Assembly (NCBI GenBank): GCA_045589695.1
Contig: JAZNPP010000045.1
Coordinates: forward strand, 3,349-67,348
From: HGM04593 sp045589695
GTDB lineage: Bacteria > Bacteroidota > Bacteroidia > Bacteroidales > Bacteroidaceae
Reading direction: 5' to 3'
DNA length: 64,000 nt
Every line of letters starts with the position of its first letter. Positions within the stretch are counted from its first letter, which is position 1. Both the position numbers and the translations under genes were made by a program. This document shows, piece after piece, positions 52,130 through 61,554 of this stretch. The notes under the pieces were generated by a model. That model was not told the DNA's origin, did no database searches, and was given only the letters and a program-made list of their open reading frames with translations.

Positions 52130-53845
52130 CTATCCGACCATAAGCGTCAGTAATACTCCCCACAGAATAAGCAGAGTGTTGCCTACCGCATACGTTACGG
52201 TGTATCCCAGAGCGGGCGTTTCGCTGCCGAGCGTCTCCTGCAACGCTCCTATGGCGGCAGTGGTAGTCCTTGCTCCCGCGCAACAGCCAAGAGCTATCGC
52301 AGGGTGAAACTTGAACAGTTTCGCAGCGACGAATATACCGAATATCAATGGCAATGACGTTGCCGCTATTCCTGCCAGGAAAAGTGAAAGTCCGGCCTCC
52401 TTGAAGCCTTCGATAAACCCGGGACCGGCCGAGATGCCTATAATGGCTATGAAAATGTTAAGACCTAAATTGTTGAATATCCACAGAGCCGCTTCGGGAA
52501 CAGCTCCGAATGTAGGATGGCGTGAACGTAGCCATCCGAAGACAAGCCCTGCGATAAGCGCTCCTCCGCTGCTGCTTAAGCTTATGGGAACGCCTTTGAC
52601 GTGCAATGTGAGCAAGCCTGCCAACGCACCGATAAGAATACCTATCGAAACGAATACGATGTCGCTTTCGTTTGTCGCAGGGTCGGGGTAGCCCGCCTCC
52701 TTAGCGGCGTTCATGACGTCGATTTTCTTTCCTACAAGCTCAATGACGTCGCCGTTATTGAGCATCGTTCCCGGAAATACGGGAATATCGATGCCCATGC
52801 GTCGTATTCTCTGAATGCTCACGCCATGCATGAACCGGCGTGAACGCAGTTCGGCGACGCTTTTCCCGTTGAACGACTCCCGCTTCCCTCTTTTCCTTGT
52901 GATTGTGCATTTTATTACCATTACAGGAAAGCTGAGCAGCTCCTTGTCGTCTATCTCTTCTCCAACCCATTTCTCTTCGCCTATCGTGTATTCATACCGT
53001 CCGCTCAGAACAACCTCGTCGCCGACGTTCAGTCTTTTGCTCGGGCTCACGTCGTCGATAATCCTTTTGCCCTTGCGTATTCTTTCCACGAAAAGCCTCT
53101 TTCCTTGTTCTTTGAAATATTCTTCAAGTTCGGCGACTTTACGTCCTTTGTCGAACCAGCCGTTTTCTATTCTATAGCTGCGGAACTCGACCTCACGCTT
53201 AGCGTCCATGAAACCGGGCTTGTCACTATCGTCTCTGCCCATTCTGTTCTCCAACTCTTTGCATGCGGCCTTTACCTTGTCAAAACCTCCGAGCAGTTTA
53301 GGCCCTAATCTTGATAGTATCCAAGCCGAGCCGGCTGTGCCGAATATGTATGTCACCGCATATGCAACAGGAATGATGTCGAGCATTTTCTGTTTCTCGG
53401 CGTCGCTTGCCGAGAGACCTCGTATAGTATCATCCGCTACGCCTATCACGGCGCTTATCGTCTGCGAACCCGATAGAAGGCCTGCTGCTTCTCCCGCATT
53501 GTATCCCATAACAAGAGCTATGCCCCAGGTGCTTAAAAGAATGAAAACGCACATGACGACTGCGAAGAATACTTGCGGAAGCCCCTCTTTTCTCAGTCCT
53601 GCAAAGAACTGAGGACCCACTTTGTAGCCGATGGCAAAAAGAAAGAGCAGGAACGCAGTCTGTTTCAATGCACCTGTCATGGGAATGTCCAGCTGTCCAA
53701 CAATGACCCCGACAAGAAGCACGCTTGTCACTATGCCTAAGCTGAAACCTTTAATATGAATTCTTCCGAAAAGAAACCCGAGTCCCAAAGTAAGATATAT
53801 CGCAAGCTCGGGATGCGAACGTAAAATCTCTGTTATCCACTGCAT
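52130..53845 (-). CDS. aspT: Aspartate:alanine antiporter, AAEx family
   Basis: Inner-membrane exchanger of 571 residues. Two membrane halves of about five helices each (about 15-180 and 385-570) flank a cytosolic region (about 200-370) with two TrkA_C/RCK-like units (GRKVAELEEYFKEQGKRLFVERIRKGK; NGKSVAELRSRRFMHG). GSQTISAVIG and GARTTTAAIGALQE in the two halves are the characteristic motifs of the family. Together with AsdA it performs electrogenic aspartate/alanine exchange and builds a proton-motive force. It is upstream of asdA on the minus strand. Confidence 0.92.
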   Translation of the reverse strand: MQWITEILRSHPELAIYLTLGLGFLFGRIHIKGFSLGIVTSVLLVGVIVGQLDIPMTGALKQTAFLLFLFAIGYKVGPQFFAGLRKEGLPQVFFAVVMCVFILLSTWGIALVMGYNAGEAAGLLSGSQTISAVIGVADDTIRGLSASDAEKQKMLDIIPVAYAVTYIFGTAGSAWILSRLGPKLLGGFDKVKAACKELENRMGRDDSDKPGFMDAKREVEFRSYRIENGWFDKGRKVAELEEYFKEQGKRLFVERIRKGKRIIDDVSPSKRLNVGDEVVLSGRYEYTIGEEKWVGEEIDDKELLSFPVMVIKCTITRKRGKRESFNGKSVAELRSRRFMHGVSIQRIRRMGIDIPVFPGTMLNNGDVIELVGKKIDVMNAAKEAGYPDPATNESDIVFVSIGILIGALAGLLTLHVKGVPISLSSSGGALIAGLVFGWLRSRHPTFGAVPEAALWIFNNLGLNIFIAIIGISAGPGFIEGFKEAGLSLFLAGIAATSLPLIFGIFVAAKLFKFHPAIALGCCAGARTTTAAIGALQETLGSETPALGYTVTYAVGNTLLILWGVLLTLMVG

Positions 53846-53941
53846 AACTCTTTTTTAGTTGATAACATAGAAACCGCAGCTTTTGTTTCTGTCTTGCAAA
53901 GTCGTTGCCATGCAGGTCGTTCGCAATCTGTATAGAAATGA

Positions 53942-53982
53942 AGTGACCCCAAAAGCCGGATAAAAAAACTTTTGGGGTCACT
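53942..53982 (-). terminator. Terminator after the TPR protein gene
   Basis: Perfect 14-bp stem AGTGACCCCAAAAG/CTTTTGGGGTCACT with a 13-base A-rich loop, about 36 bases after the stop of the TPR gene on the minus strand. Confidence 0.8.
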
Positions 53983-54017
53983 CCGTAATCAAAACTCGTT
54001 CCTCGTTAAACGTTATC

Positions 54018-56231
54018 TCATTTAAACGAAGTCTCGACCAAGTCTCTCAGCATAAAAATCTCTTTCTCGCTTATGCCTCGTGCCATGAGCGTCTCTTTGT
54101 CGTGCATAATCTGTTCCGCAAGGTCCGCTGTGCCGTTGCACAGCTCTTTTGCCTTATTGTATAGCTCAATTGCCAAAGTCTTGTTGCGACACACCCATTC
54201 TACATGCCCTGCGTTCATATAATCTTCGTAGCCTGCCTTCGGCATCCCGGTCAGCCTGTTGTAGTAATCCCTTGCCTGGATGTCATTGCCCGTGATGAAC
54301 GAGTACCATGCAATCGCCCGCAACGCTCGGCGGGAACCCGGTTTAAGGAATTCGACTTTGTAGAACCGCGCGAACGCCTCTTCGTATCTCTTTGTCGCGG
54401 CAAAACTCTCTCCTGTCTGTAGAAGCAGCGACAGGTTTTCGGGCGCGAACTCTTCGGCCATCTGGTAGTAGCTGAGCGCCTTTTCCAATTCGCCTTGCAT
54501 GCGATAGCATTGCGCAATGTGCCTGAGCGTCCACAAGGTGTCGGGTTTTATGATATCGGCTTTAGTGTAATAGTCTATTGCAGCGTCAAGGTTCCGCTCC
54601 TTCTGCATGCAGAAGCCCATCTCTTGGTAGAACTGCGCATCGCCCTCGCCGCTTTTTTCGAACAGCAGTCCAGCTTTGTACGCCTCGTTGTAGTATCCTT
54701 TCTCGACAAGGTAACGGAATATCCGCAGCATGGTGTCGCTGCTGTTTATGAGGCCCGACATCGAGAGGCTCTCAATCATGTTCAGAGATGAGGCGAACGG
54801 GTCGCTGAACTCATGGCGGAAGTTCGACAGCTTGAAGAAACGGTATATGTCCTGTATGTATTGGTTGCTTATTGTCTCGGCACGTTTTCCCTCTATCGCC
54901 GCTCTGTTGTCGATATTCTCGTCGGAATGCATGTCAGCTTCGTCGGGTATCTGCCCCAGCAATGCCTCACGCTGCTCCTGAGGAATCTGTTTGAAGGTAA
55001 AGCAGAACGAATACTTGTCGCTGTTGCAGAATATTGGTGACGAGCAGATGCTGCCGATGAGCGTCTTTCCGTTATCTGCATTGTCGGGCAGTATTTCCGA
55101 TATGGCAGGAACATTTGTATCGAACGGACGGAACCAGTTCGTTATCTCGCCGAAAAACGGGAAATTCTTCAGCTGTGAGAATGTGCTCATATATACGTCG
55201 GCGCCTTCCATCTGCCATTTCGCCATCTCCTCAATCTTCCCTTTTATCTCGTCCTTCTCTATCCACGCTCCCCATTCAGGGTTCTTGTCCTCGTCCTGCT
55301 CAATCTCGCTAAGTATCTCAATGCTGAACTTGCTGCCGTTCAGTTTGGGGTTTTTCATCATGGCGGGGATAATTTCCTCACGCATCTTGCGGTCAATCTT
55401 CTGCGTCTCTCTGCAACGCAGCAGCTGAATCTGTATCGTTTCGATGCGGCTCATGAACAGAGCGTCTTCCTGCAGCGTCTCAAGGGCGGCGGTTATCTCT
55501 CTGTAATATCTTATGCGTCCGTCGTTTTTCAGCAGAACAAGTACAAGTCCTGTCGCCGCTCTCATGGCGACTGCCGTGTCGTTGTTTGTCGCGAGCCTGC
55601 ATAGGGTAGTGACCTTCAAAGGCTCAAAACATTTCAAGGCGCTCATTGTTATCGCGCTGACAATGGCTGCACGGTCGTTAGCCATACATTCCTCGTCAGC
55701 GGCAAGCGCTGCAATCTTCTCGGCGGCGCTTTTTGTCCAGGCCCTGCTCGTCCATACAGCCTCCCACATCTGAACAAGCCTCCTTTCGTGTTCCTGCCAC
55801 AGCTCCTGTAAAACCTTTCTGCGTTCATCGGTCGGGAGAGTGTTCGCGAGCCTTATGTTCTCGGCATTCTCTTTGTACGCTGCAATAATCTCTTCGAACG
55901 TAGCGAGGTTTTTATATTTGCGGCTCTTCTGGCTGTATACCTTAGTAGAGTGTTCGCTCTCCCTTGTGGCGGAAATCAGTTCGTTAAGCGTGTGGCAACG
56001 TCCGACAAGCTCATCGTACAACCGCTCTCTGTCAGGGTCCTGCATACCCATACGAAGATACTCCAGCATATAATTGTATGCTGTCTGCAATTCGTTGTAG
56101 CGTGTTCTCAGGTCCCAATCCTGCAAGCTGTCGATATCCGTTCCCAGGGTCTCTATAGCCTGCCTGAGCCTGTAGCTGTCGAGCAGTTTCTCAACTTTTT
56201 CCTTTATCTCTTTTATCTGCTTGTCGTCCAT
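54018..56231 (-). CDS. Large tetratricopeptide-repeat protein
   Basis: Cytosolic protein of 737 residues with no signal peptide. The first 450 residues are helical (HEAT-like or long-helix, family not recognised). From about residue 480 there are five or six TPR units, most clearly GDAQFYQEMGFCMQKERNLDAAIDYYTKADIIKP, TLWTLRHIAQCYRMQGELEKALSYYQMAEEFAP and LSLLLQTGESFAATKRYEEAFARFYKVEFLKP. TPRs mediate protein contacts; no partner is indicated by the neighbours (pgk upstream, aspT downstream). A hairpin terminator follows. Confidence 0.8.
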   Translation of the reverse strand: MDDKQIKEIKEKVEKLLDSYRLRQAIETLGTDIDSLQDWDLRTRYNELQTAYNYMLEYLRMGMQDPDRERLYDELVGRCHTLNELISATRESEHSTKVYSQKSRKYKNLATFEEIIAAYKENAENIRLANTLPTDERRKVLQELWQEHERRLVQMWEAVWTSRAWTKSAAEKIAALAADEECMANDRAAIVSAITMSALKCFEPLKVTTLCRLATNNDTAVAMRAATGLVLVLLKNDGRIRYYREITAALETLQEDALFMSRIETIQIQLLRCRETQKIDRKMREEIIPAMMKNPKLNGSKFSIEILSEIEQDEDKNPEWGAWIEKDEIKGKIEEMAKWQMEGADVYMSTFSQLKNFPFFGEITNWFRPFDTNVPAISEILPDNADNGKTLIGSICSSPIFCNSDKYSFCFTFKQIPQEQREALLGQIPDEADMHSDENIDNRAAIEGKRAETISNQYIQDIYRFFKLSNFRHEFSDPFASSLNMIESLSMSGLINSSDTMLRIFRYLVEKGYYNEAYKAGLLFEKSGEGDAQFYQEMGFCMQKERNLDAAIDYYTKADIIKPDTLWTLRHIAQCYRMQGELEKALSYYQMAEEFAPENLSLLLQTGESFAATKRYEEAFARFYKVEFLKPGSRRALRAIAWYSFITGNDIQARDYYNRLTGMPKAGYEDYMNAGHVEWVCRNKTLAIELYNKAKELCNGTADLAEQIMHDKETLMARGISEKEIFMLRDLVETSFK

Positions 56232-56299
56232 GCTTGGATTTTATAAAATAAACAGCATGGATACCCACGCTGTTTATCGGTTTTTATTGAATTGTGGCA

Positions 56300-57550
56300 T
56301 TATTCGCCTTTGATAGCTGCTACGCCAGGGAGTACCTTACCCTCAATAGCCTCAAGAAGAGCGCCGCCGCCGGTTGAAATGTATGAAACCTGGTCAGCCA
56401 TGCCGAACTTGTTGATGCATGCTACAGAGTCGCCGCCGCCGATGAGCGAGAATGCGCCGTTAGCGGTAGCCTTGCCGATAGCCTCGGCGATAGCACGTGA
56501 GCCTGCAGTGAAGTTGTCGAACTCGAATACGCCTGCGGGGCCGTTCCAAAGGATTGTCTTAGCGTCTACGATAGCGGCTGCGAAATCCTGCTGAGCCTGT
56601 GGGCCTGCATCCAAGCCTTCCCAACCCTCAGGAATAGCGCCTGCTGCGCATACCTGCGTGTTAGCGTCGTTAGAGAAGTCATCAGCGGCAACGCAGTCCT
56701 TAGCGAGGACAAGGTTTACGCCCTTTGCCTTAGCCTGCTCCATGATGTTTATAGCGAGGTCAAGCTTGTCGTCCTCAACGATAGAACGGCCAATCTGTCC
56801 GCCCTGAGCCTTTGCGAATGTATAAGTCATACCGCCGCAGAGAATGAGGTTATCGACCTTGTCCATGAGGTTCTCTATGATACCTATCTTTGTTGAAACC
56901 TTTGAACCGCCCATGATAGCTGTGAAAGGACGCTTGATATCTTTGAGGATGTTGTCTACAGCCTGTACCTCTTTCTCCATGAGGTAGCCGAGCATTTTGT
57001 TGTCTGCATCGAAGTAGTCCGCGATTACGGCAGTAGATGCGTGACGGCGGTGAGCTGTACCGAATGCGTCGTTGATGTAGCAGTCTGCATAAGAAGCGAG
57101 AGTCTTAGAGAACTCCTTCTGTGACTCCTTCATAGCCTTCTTCGCATCGTTGTATGCGGGGTCTTCCTTGTCAATGCCTACAGGCTTGCCTTCCTCTTCG
57201 GGGTAGAAGCGGAGGTTCTCAAGCATAAGAACTTCGCCGGCCTTCAATGCAGCGGCAGCCTCGGCAGCCTTTGCGCAGTCGGGAGCGAACTGAACAGCAA
57301 CGCCCAATTTCTCGGAAACAGCGTCTACAATCTGGCTCAAAGAGTACTTTGCGTTTACCTTGCCCTTTGGTTTGCCCATGTGTGACATGATGATAAGTGC
57401 GCCGCCGTCGGCCAAAACCTTCTTCAATGTAGGAAGCGCACCACGGATACGGGTATCATCGGTGATTTTTCCCTCTTCGTTCAAGGGTACGTTGAAATCC
57501 ACGCGAACAATTGCCTTTTTGCCGGCAAACTTGAAATTGTCAATTGTCAT
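56300..57550 (-). CDS. pgk: Phosphoglycerate kinase
   Basis: Glycolytic kinase producing ATP and 3-phosphoglycerate. Full length (416). Substrate-binding VRVDFNVPL, the MSHMGKPKG loop, ILGGSKVSTKI (nucleotide domain start), and the C-terminal FSLIGGGDSVAC and VSTGGGALLE motifs are all present, the last as ISTGGGALLE. Codon use is biased as in highly expressed genes. A good -7 element lies about 85 bases upstream. Confidence 0.97.
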   Translation of the reverse strand: MTIDNFKFAGKKAIVRVDFNVPLNEEGKITDDTRIRGALPTLKKVLADGGALIIMSHMGKPKGKVNAKYSLSQIVDAVSEKLGVAVQFAPDCAKAAEAAAALKAGEVLMLENLRFYPEEEGKPVGIDKEDPAYNDAKKAMKESQKEFSKTLASYADCYINDAFGTAHRRHASTAVIADYFDADNKMLGYLMEKEVQAVDNILKDIKRPFTAIMGGSKVSTKIGIIENLMDKVDNLILCGGMTYTFAKAQGGQIGRSIVEDDKLDLAINIMEQAKAKGVNLVLAKDCVAADDFSNDANTQVCAAGAIPEGWEGLDAGPQAQQDFAAAIVDAKTILWNGPAGVFEFDNFTAGSRAIAEAIGKATANGAFSLIGGGDSVACINKFGMADQVSYISTGGGALLEAIEGKVLPGVAAIKGE

Positions 57551-57634
57551 AGCTTAATTGATTTTATGTTAGTAATTGATGAATATTCTGTTTTTGCGCA
57601 TCTCTGTCGGCTTGCCGCAGAAAACTGCACATCT

Positions 57635-57643
57635 GCAAATATA
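57635..57643 (-). promoter_or_regulatory. -7 promoter element of pgk
   Basis: On the minus strand TATATTTGC, an almost perfect Bacteroidetes -7 element, about 85 bases upstream of the pgk ATG. The leader is A/T-rich. Confidence 0.65.
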
Positions 57644-57736
57644 ATATTTTTAATTTACAAACAATTTTAAATTTATTAAAAATAAAACTTTAAATAAAAT
57701 AGCCTCTGTTTTGTGGTGCTGTAAAAGATTCCCGTT

Positions 57737-58381
57737 TTAACCTTTCCGTTTATTATATTCTTTACATACATCCCTAAGTCCGCATTTGCCGCATTCGGGA
57801 GTACGTGCCTTGCAAACGTACCTGCCGTGCAATATTAGCCAATGGTGCGCTTTTGGAACAATATCGCCCGGAAGGTGCTTCATCAGTTCCATTTCCACGC
57901 TGTAGGGGGTGGTGCATCGCTTAGGTACAAGTCCTATCCTGTGGCTCACGCGGAATACATGCGTGTCTACAGCCATAGCGCTCTTTCCCCACACGACCGA
58001 TTGCATCACGTTAGCGGTCTTGCGTCCCACGCCGGGCAGTGCAGTAAGCTCTTCAAGAGTATCGGGTACCTCCCCGCCGAAGTCGCTGCACAGCTTCTGC
58101 GCCATGCCTACAAGGTGCTTGGCTTTGTTGTTCGGGTACGAAACGCTTTTTATGTAGTTGTATATCTCGTCGGGGTGCGCTTGAGCCATCTCGTGAGCGT
58201 CGGGGTAACGGGCTATAAGGTCCGAAGTTACCATGTTCACTCTCTTGTCGGTGCATTGAGCCGAAAGGATGACGGCAACAAGCAGATCGAACGGAGTGGT
58301 GTAGTTCAACTCCGTTTCGGCAACAGGCATCGCGGCTTCGAAATATTCTATCGTCTTTTTATACAGCTCGGCTTTCTTCAT
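57737..58381 (-). CDS. nth: Endonuclease III (DNA glycosylase/AP lyase)
   Basis: Base-excision repair enzyme for oxidised pyrimidines. Full length (214): HhH motif LPGVGRKTANVMQS with the catalytic Lys, VDTHVFRVSHRIG with the catalytic Asp, and a 4Fe-4S cluster C-x6-C-x2-C-x5-C at the C-terminus (CKARTPECGKCGLRDVC). It is the last gene of the minus-strand unit beginning with pheS, 4 bases after the SusD-like gene. Confidence 0.96.
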   Translation of the reverse strand: MKKAELYKKTIEYFEAAMPVAETELNYTTPFDLLVAVILSAQCTDKRVNMVTSDLIARYPDAHEMAQAHPDEIYNYIKSVSYPNNKAKHLVGMAQKLCSDFGGEVPDTLEELTALPGVGRKTANVMQSVVWGKSAMAVDTHVFRVSHRIGLVPKRCTTPYSVEMELMKHLPGDIVPKAHHWLILHGRYVCKARTPECGKCGLRDVCKEYNKRKG

Positions 58382-58385
58382 GAAT

Positions 58386-59735
58386 TCAATATCCGGGGTT
58401 TTGAGTCAGATTACGGTTGTAAATCAGTTCGTCTTTTGGTATAGGCAGCAGCAGCTCATGTTCCTCGCAGCTGCAAATCTCTTGTGCCTTGCCTGTGCGT
58501 CTGAGCATGGCCCAGTGTCCGTATGCGGGCGTATCGCTCTTTTCCCATCGCGAGAGCGTCTCATCGGTATTCTCGGCCTCAAATCTCAGTAGTTCAATAT
58601 ATTCTGGGGTGTAAATCGCTATTTCATCTCCAAAAATAGTGCGGTAACTCTCGAAAGGCCCTCCGGTTATTGATAAAGAGAACGACGGCGCGATGTTATA
58701 GAGATATGAGAGTGCAGTTCCGTATTCTCCTCTGGATAAATGTATCTCGCCTTTTATTGCACGAAGAGTCTCTTTGTCTATTCTATAATTGTTTGTGGAA
58801 TATCCTGTCTCGAATGTACCTGTTTCATCAATCTCTCTTAAAATCCGGTCAAATATTTCCTCTTTGGAAAGTACCGGTGAATTTCCGACGTTTTCAATGT
58901 CGGTTGCTGTTATATAAGGTGCTTTACCCCACAAATGTGCGGTATTATAATATAAAAAGCATCGCAGGGCTCTGGCTTCTTTTATGAGATTGACGAATTC
59001 TTCGTTGGCATTTTCGATTATTGCGTTGCATGTGCCTATCGCATCGTAGACGTTTTTCCAACACTCCGCGATTTCCGGTGTTGTCGCAGTTATAGTCGTT
59101 TTGTGATTCGTTAAATTCTTTCCTGTGATTCTTATATTCTCAATATTCAGTTGCGAAAGTTCAAATGAAACGGTTTTTATATATGCGCTTGACAGAATAG
59201 CCAGTACATCATTTTCGCTGTACCAAAAATTCTCTTGTACGACGTTTTCTGATGGCTGTATTGTCGTGCTGTTCTCTTCTTCGCCGTCAGGGCTTGTCGT
59301 AGTGCTGTCCTCTTTGCTATTCCCGTCGAAGGAACTTTCAATGCCGGCTTTGAGTTTATCGATTATTTCCTCATTGCCGTCAAATTCCGTGAACATTGAA
59401 ACGTCATTGCCGTTCGTTATTGAAAATGACGCTCCCGTAATTGCCATTCTTCCGCTTAGGGTATAATCTTTTCCTGCCCTTATCGCAATATCACCATTCG
59501 CTACAGTGTATTGTAAAAGCGATGTCTCCTTTTCCCACTTTTCTCCGTTGTATATATAAAAGGTAGCCTCGCCTGTACCATTTTCATCTATTTTTAATGA
59601 TACTGCTCTGTCATTATAGGCGGTATACCAATACCCTATGAGAGGATTAGTCTCTTTCTCGTCAGAATTGCTGCAGGCAACTATGAATATTAGAATTCCA
59701 ATGAATGCTAATAATGCGGTTATATGTTTTTTCAT
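58386..59735 (-). CDS. SusD/RagB-like lipoprotein with lipocalin-like N-terminal domain
   Basis: Surface lipoprotein of 449 residues with signal ending IFIVAC. Residues about 28-135 (LIGYWYTAYNDRAVSLKIDENGTGEATFYI...) look like a lipocalin-like domain with a GxW start. After a Ser/Thr/Glu-rich linker (about 142-165) the rest is SusD-like, with a TPR-type helical pair (EARALRCFLYYNTAHLWGKAPYIT) and the C-terminal LPIPKDELIYNRNLTQNPGY signature. SusD proteins capture glycans for a SusC porin, but no SusC is encoded here. It lies between the histidine phosphatase and nth genes in a housekeeping operon. Confidence 0.8.
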   Translation of the reverse strand: MKKHITALLAFIGILIFIVACSNSDEKETNPLIGYWYTAYNDRAVSLKIDENGTGEATFYIYNGEKWEKETSLLQYTVANGDIAIRAGKDYTLSGRMAITGASFSITNGNDVSMFTEFDGNEEIIDKLKAGIESSFDGNSKEDSTTTSPDGEEENSTTIQPSENVVQENFWYSENDVLAILSSAYIKTVSFELSQLNIENIRITGKNLTNHKTTITATTPEIAECWKNVYDAIGTCNAIIENANEEFVNLIKEARALRCFLYYNTAHLWGKAPYITATDIENVGNSPVLSKEEIFDRILREIDETGTFETGYSTNNYRIDKETLRAIKGEIHLSRGEYGTALSYLYNIAPSFSLSITGGPFESYRTIFGDEIAIYTPEYIELLRFEAENTDETLSRWEKSDTPAYGHWAMLRRTGKAQEICSCEEHELLLPIPKDELIYNRNLTQNPGY

Positions 59736-59782
59736 GTCGCTTTTATTAAAAATGGCTGCTTGCATGCAAGCAGCCATAAATA

Positions 59783-60283
59783 TCAGATATTAAATTCCCG
59801 TATCTCGCAATTTCCGAACAAAGTCACGTCTCTGTGGGTCACTCCCATTATTTCGGCTTCCATTATTCGGCAGAAGAAACCGTGGCTGAATGCAAGTATC
59901 TTCTTGCCGGGGTACTCTTTGCGTACTTTGTCAAGAAATCTGCGGGCACGCTCTTTCATTGAATCCTCGGTCTCGACAGTCTCGTTAAGTACCGCTCCCT
60001 TGATTGGCGTTCCCGCAAGGTTGCCGAGGTCACGTTCACGCAGCAAAGGCTCTTTTATGAATGTACATTCAATGCCTTCGAGGGCAATATCCGCAGTGTC
60101 GAGGCAACGTTTGAGGTCGCTGCAAAGCACGACTTCGAAATCAAGCTCCGCTATACGCGGACGCAGCGAGCGCGCCTGTTCAATGCCAAGCTCCGACAGA
60201 TGCCCGGGCGTCTGTCCTTGGAACAGCCCTTTTGAATTCTCTATCGTCTCGCCGTGGCGAGTCATGTATATGGTTGTAGCCAT
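59783..60283 (-). CDS. Histidine phosphatase family protein (phosphoglycerate mutase-like)
   Basis: Cytosolic phosphatase of 166 residues. The RHG signature with the phosphorylated His10 (TRHGET, residues 8-13), CSDLKRCLDTADIAL, and FSHGFFCR with the second His are present. Members dephosphorylate small metabolites or act in cobalamin and glycolytic side pathways; the substrate here is unknown. It starts 3 bases after pheS, so the two are co-transcribed. Confidence 0.9.
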   Translation of the reverse strand: MATTIYMTRHGETIENSKGLFQGQTPGHLSELGIEQARSLRPRIAELDFEVVLCSDLKRCLDTADIALEGIECTFIKEPLLRERDLGNLAGTPIKGAVLNETVETEDSMKERARRFLDKVRKEYPGKKILAFSHGFFCRIMEAEIMGVTHRDVTLFGNCEIREFNI

Positions 60284-60286
60284 TGC

Positions 60287-61306
60287 TTAGTTCGCGCTCT
60301 CGAATAGTTTAAGGAAACGTACATCGTTCTCGCTGAACAGGCGAAGGTCCTTCACCTGGTATTTGAGGTTTGTTATACGTTCGATGCCCATACCGAATGC
60401 GTAGCCCGAATACTCTTTGCTGTCGATGCCGCAAAGCTCAAGCACGTTGGGGTCTACCATTCCGCAGCCCAAAATCTCAACCCAACCGGTGTTCTTGCAG
60501 AAGGGGCATCCTTTTCCGCCGCAGATGTTGCAGCTTATATCCATTTCTGCGCTCGGTTCCGTAAACGGGAAGTACGACGGGCGCAGACGTATCTTGGTGT
60601 CCTTGCCGAACATCTCTTGAGCGAACAGCAACAGTACCTGCTTCAGGTCGGTGAACGATACGTTCTTGTCTATATAAAGTCCTTCGAGTTGGTGGAAGAA
60701 GCAGTGCGCACGGTAGCTTATCGCCTCGTTGCGGTAAACACGGCCCGGAGCGATAATGCGTATAGGAGGCTGGCTTGTCTCCATGACACGGCTCTGTACG
60801 CTGCTGGTGTGCGTGCGGAGAATGATGTCGGGGTGAGCCTCGATGAAGAATGTATCCTGCATGTCGCGTGCAGGGTGGTCCTCGGCAAAGTTCATTGACG
60901 AGAATACGTGCCAGTCGTCTTCAACCTCGACACCGTTGGCGATTGAGAAGCCGAGACGGGCGAAGATGTCCACAATCTCATTCTTTACAATAGAAAGAGG
61001 GTGGCGTGTACCCAATACTGTCGGGTAAGAAGGACGTGTCAAGTCAATCTCGCATTGTTCCTCTTCTTTGTTCTCTATCTGCTCTTTCAGGCTGTTGAAA
61101 TGTTCCTGAAGCGCATTCTTCAACTCGTTCAGCTTTACGCCTACTTCTCTCTTCTGTTCGGCAGGCACTTCGCGGAATTGTGCCATAAGGCCGTTTATGA
61201 TACCCTTCTTGCTGAGGTATTTAAGGCGGAGCGCCTCAAGCTCTTCGGCATTGGAGGCTGTAGTGCCTTTAATCTCTTCAAACAGGTTGCTTATCTGTTC
61301 TAACAT
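60287..61306 (-). CDS. pheS: Phenylalanyl-tRNA synthetase, alpha subunit
   Basis: Catalytic subunit of the alpha2beta2 enzyme charging tRNA-Phe. About 340 residues: N-terminal coiled-coil for tRNA binding, then the class II core with motif 2 RVYRNEAISYRAHCFFHQLEG and motif 3 GFGMGIERI-like FGMGIERITNLKY. The zinc-like CNICGGKGCPFCKNTGW insertion is typical of many bacteria. ATG at 61306 is chosen; an upstream in-frame ATG would lengthen the N-terminus without family support. The beta subunit gene is not in the window. Confidence 0.95.
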   Translation of the reverse strand: MLEQISNLFEEIKGTTASNAEELEALRLKYLSKKGIINGLMAQFREVPAEQKREVGVKLNELKNALQEHFNSLKEQIENKEEEQCEIDLTRPSYPTVLGTRHPLSIVKNEIVDIFARLGFSIANGVEVEDDWHVFSSMNFAEDHPARDMQDTFFIEAHPDIILRTHTSSVQSRVMETSQPPIRIIAPGRVYRNEAISYRAHCFFHQLEGLYIDKNVSFTDLKQVLLLFAQEMFGKDTKIRLRPSYFPFTEPSAEMDISCNICGGKGCPFCKNTGWVEILGCGMVDPNVLELCGIDSKEYSGYAFGMGIERITNLKYQVKDLRLFSENDVRFLKLFESAN

Positions 61307-61343
61307 ATCTTTTGTTTTTATTCTTGTTTCTTTGCTCGGATAC

Positions 61344-61383
61344 GCCCGTTCGGCGGGCCTCTCTGTTCTAATCTGCAAAATTA
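61344..61383 (-). promoter_or_regulatory. pheS promoter -7 element and leader hairpin
   Basis: On the minus strand TAATTTTGC (complement of 61375-61383) is a good -7 element. Between it and the pheS start lies a GCCCG/CGGGC hairpin (61344-61358) in the leader. No T-run or leader peptide follows, so attenuation is not supported. Confidence 0.5.
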
Positions 61384-61554
61384 ATAAATAATACCGATAT
61401 TTCTTATTTTATAGCCAAATTAATTTAATCGGAATTCTCGTGTAAAATTTTTCCATTTTTTGCAGTATAAAAATTGAGAAAAATCTTTTGTCATTACTGA
61501 TTTTTTAGCAAATTTGTGATTTAAATGGTATTTTGTCCATAGATTGTTTGCATT

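Noticed and set aside
61344..61383. Phe-leader attenuator upstream of pheS
   Set aside because: A hairpin is present but there is no Phe-rich leader peptide and no alternative terminator.
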